Shown here in pieces: positions 61,799 through 64,000 of a stretch of DNA of 64,000 nt. Below the pieces are notes generated by a model. It had not been told where the DNA came from. It saw only the letters and a list, made by a program, of their open reading frames with translations, and did no database searches. Source of the DNA: Cesiribacteraceae bacterium YIM B00369 (GTDB taxonomy: Bacteria; Bacteroidota; Bacteroidia; Cytophagales; Cyclobacteriaceae); the NCBI GenBank assembly GCA_017948555.1, contig JAFMYY010000001.1:372001-436000 (forward strand). Direction: 5' to 3'. Both the position numbers and the translations under genes were made by a program. How positions within the stretch are numbered: position 1 is the first letter of the stretch; each line of letters begins with the position of its first letter.

Positions 61799-63928
61799 AT
61801 GAAGGAGTCAGACCAGTTTAAAAAGCGATTAGAATTCCCGGAAAGCAGGTTTGAGGCAATTGTCAGAACTGCTACAGATTCCATTATTATTTCTGATGAG
61901 AATTTTATAATCCTTTTTGCCAATAAAAAAGCACACGAAGTTTTCGGATATGGGGAGGGTGAGTTGCAGGGGGTGGCATTAAGCTTATTATTGCCGGAAA
62001 ACTACCTGAAGGGCAATGTGGCAGGTGTACAAAAGTTCATTAATTCGGGCGTTCCTGAATTAATTGGCCACACGATTGAAATAGGAGGCTTAAGAAAAAA
62101 TGGTTCTGTTTTTCCTGCAGAGCTGTCGCTGTCCTCCTGGGAGGAAGAAGGAAAATACTTTTTCTCCGGTATTATCCGCGATATAAGCAGGCGGAAAGTT
62201 GCTGCCACGGAAAAGGATGAGATAAATAAAAAACTGCAGGAAAAGCAAAAGGAGCTGGAGACTGCAAATGAAGAAATGCGGGCTGTTCATGAAGAGCTGC
62301 GGGCGGCAAATGAAGAATTAAAAGCCTCGCAGGAAGAGCTGGAGGCACTTAATAAGGCCTTGTTGAACAAAGAGGTGCAGCTGACAAACTGGAATAATAG
62401 CCTGGAGGCAATGGTTCAGGAGCGTACATTTCAGGTTGAAAAGCAAAAAGAATGGCTTCATAATCTCTTTATGCAGGTGCCCGCACTTATTGGAATGATG
62501 ACGGGCCGTGAAGGCAGGGTAACATTAGTGAACAACGTTTTTCTGAAATTCTGGGGTGGCAGGGAACTTGAAGGGAAGCCTATAAGAGAGGCGCTGCCTG
62601 AGCTGGAAGGGCAGGGTTATTATGAAATGATTGAGCAGGTGTTTGATACCGGAGAACCTCTGTTCAGAAAAGAATATCCGGCCATGATAGACAGGCACAA
62701 TACCGGCCGGATGGAAACCGCCTGGTTTAATTTTATTTATGCTCCTTATTTTGATGCATCAGGAAAAGTGGAAGGAACTATTTTTTATGGAGAGGATGTA
62801 ACGGAGCAGGTTTTAGCCAGAAAAGTTGTGGAAGAAGGTGCTGAGCGTTTTCATTTTATGGCAAATGCCATGCCGCAGAAAGTATGGACAGCCAATGCGG
62901 AAGGAAATGTGGATTATTTTAATGGTAAATGGCTGGAATATACCGGATTAACTTTTGAAGAGTTAAAAGACTGGGGATGGAAAAAGGTCATTCATCCGGA
63001 CGACTGGGAGGAAAATGAAAGGGTGTGGCTGCATTCGCTGAAAACAGGGGTGGATTTTGAGCTGGAGCACAGGTTCAGAAGAAAAGATGGTGAATACAGG
63101 TGGCATCTGTCCAGAGGGCTGGTGCAAAAAAACGAAAAGGGGGAAATCAGTATATGGATAGGGACCAATACTGATATCCATGATCAGCGGATTGTACAGG
63201 AGAAGTTGCTGCAGGCAAGAGCCGATTTGAGGAAGAGTAATGAAGAGCTGAAAAAGAGGAATAACGACCTGGATAATTTTATTTATACCGCTTCTCATGA
63301 TCTCAAAAGCCCTATTTCGAACATGGAGGGTTTAATCAATCTGCTGATGGCAGGCCTGGAGCTGAAAGTTTCAGAAAAAGAAAAACTCATGCTTGAAATG
63401 ATGGAGAAGTCAATCTTCAGGTTGCGAAAAACCATTTCTGATCTTGCTGAAATAACTAAAGTCCAGAAGGGGGAAGAAGAGCCGGAAGAAGAAGTTTTCC
63501 TTGCTGAAATTCTGGATGATATAAAATCAGATCTTTCAGATGAAATAGAAAGAACAGGCGCAAAAATAAAAGAAACTATTTCTGTTCCTTCAGTAATCTA
63601 TGCTAAAAACAGCCTCAGGAGCATCCTTTATAATCTTTTTTCCAATGCTTTAAAATACAGGGCTGAAGACAGGCCACCGGAGGTAGAGATAAGAGCCGAA
63701 AGGGTAACAGGGGGAGTGGCCTTGTGGGTGGCCGACAATGGAATAGGACTGAGTGAACAGCAATTGCCTAAGCTGTTTACCATGTTCAGGAGGTTGCATA
63801 CCCATGTGGAGGGAACAGGGATTGGTCTGTACATTGTAAAGCGTATTGTTGAAAACAGTGGCGGTAATATTGAAGTTTCCAGTGAGCTTAACAAAGGAAC
63901 CTCTTTTAAAGTATTTATACAGCAGTAA
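61799..63928 (+). CDS. PAS-domain sensor histidine kinase (soluble)
   Basis: 709 residues, no membrane helix. PAS1 at ~10-130 (ATDSIIISDENFIILFANKK), a heptad coiled coil at ~140-225 (EEMRAVHEELRAANEELKAS), PAS2 (~225-335) and PAS3 with PAC (~345-465: VWTANAEGNVDYFNGKWLEY). HisKA with His500 (FIYTASHDLKSPISNMEG) and HATPase_c (LFSNALKYRAED, DNGIGLS, GTGIGLYIVKRI) complete it. A cytoplasmic sensor, perhaps of redox or small ligands. The response regulator is not in the window. It is divergent from the curlin gene, which suggests, but does not prove, a link. Confidence 0.95.
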   Translation: MKESDQFKKRLEFPESRFEAIVRTATDSIIISDENFIILFANKKAHEVFGYGEGELQGVALSLLLPENYLKGNVAGVQKFINSGVPELIGHTIEIGGLRKNGSVFPAELSLSSWEEEGKYFFSGIIRDISRRKVAATEKDEINKKLQEKQKELETANEEMRAVHEELRAANEELKASQEELEALNKALLNKEVQLTNWNNSLEAMVQERTFQVEKQKEWLHNLFMQVPALIGMMTGREGRVTLVNNVFLKFWGGRELEGKPIREALPELEGQGYYEMIEQVFDTGEPLFRKEYPAMIDRHNTGRMETAWFNFIYAPYFDASGKVEGTIFYGEDVTEQVLARKVVEEGAERFHFMANAMPQKVWTANAEGNVDYFNGKWLEYTGLTFEELKDWGWKKVIHPDDWEENERVWLHSLKTGVDFELEHRFRRKDGEYRWHLSRGLVQKNEKGEISIWIGTNTDIHDQRIVQEKLLQARADLRKSNEELKKRNNDLDNFIYTASHDLKSPISNMEGLINLLMAGLELKVSEKEKLMLEMMEKSIFRLRKTISDLAEITKVQKGEEEPEEEVFLAEILDDIKSDLSDEIERTGAKIKETISVPSVIYAKNSLRSILYNLFSNALKYRAEDRPPEVEIRAERVTGGVALWVADNGIGLSEQQLPKLFTMFRRLHTHVEGTGIGLYIVKRIVENSGGNIEVSSELNKGTSFKVFIQQ

Positions 63929-64000
63929 AGCAGGTACCAAAGCTACTTTTGTTTTTTTGGCTTAACTTTACTGTACGTATGCTAATATTTTTTGAAACTA

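Overview
The window reads as chromosomal DNA from a Bacteroidota bacterium of the order Cytophagales. The evidence is family content: a T9SS-type gliding-motility C-terminal domain, TonB-C lipoproteins, BlaR1 fused to TonB-C, DUF2851, DUF4159, a long amidophosphoribosyltransferase and a Y_Y_Y-propeller histidine kinase. Several genes also have the Bacteroidota -7 box TAnnTTTG a few bases before the start codon. No rRNA, tRNA, CRISPR array, phage or insertion sequence was seen.

Layout. 1-864: 3' part of a PfkB-family kinase. 973-7056 (minus): an envelope and sensing cluster with a small acidic lipoprotein, two paralogous TonB-C lipoproteins, a BlaR1 metallopeptidase with its own TonB-C domain, and a BlaI repressor with a palindromic operator in front. 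7337-12106: a DUF4159 protein, a PQQ-type sugar dehydrogenase, two tandem 56-residue membrane proteins and a BamA-like outer-membrane protein. 12200-14963 (minus): gpsA and a PlsB-like acyltransferase for phospholipid precursors. 15316-24616: small Aquifex-type aconitase, pyrF, DUF2851, a polytopic membrane protein, a NeuD-like acyltransferase, trhO and a nucleoside phosphorylase. 24778-30548 (mostly minus): membrane proteins (unknown, MFS, MscS, membrane-anchored EEP) plus small ORFs.

30725-41917 (plus): nuoHIJKLMN followed at once by a long amidophosphoribosyltransferase. nuoA-G are absent here. NuoI carries a ~300-residue Pro/Lys repeat tail, and nuoL and nuoM are separated by ten perfect 7-bp repeats. 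42066-48281: a thioredoxin-fold protein, an A-type Fe-S carrier, methylmalonyl-CoA epimerase, a 41-residue lipoprotein, a FabH-like synthase, thiL, a membrane-protein/XRE-regulator pair and an SDR. 48338-63928: a large T9SS-type surface protein, rlmD, two sensor histidine kinases, an O-acetyltransferase, catalase, a GAF plus degenerate SpoIIE-like protein, and a curlin-repeat protein.

The features most worth pursuing are the BlaI/BlaR1-TonB/TonB-lipoprotein cluster, the NuoI repeat tail, the tandem 56-residue membrane proteins, the curlin protein with no secretion genes beside it, the phosphatase lacking metal-binding Asp residues, and a family of intergenic simple repeats built on GAATGATA / ATTCACTCATTC, AGAATTA and GAGAC/TCTC words.
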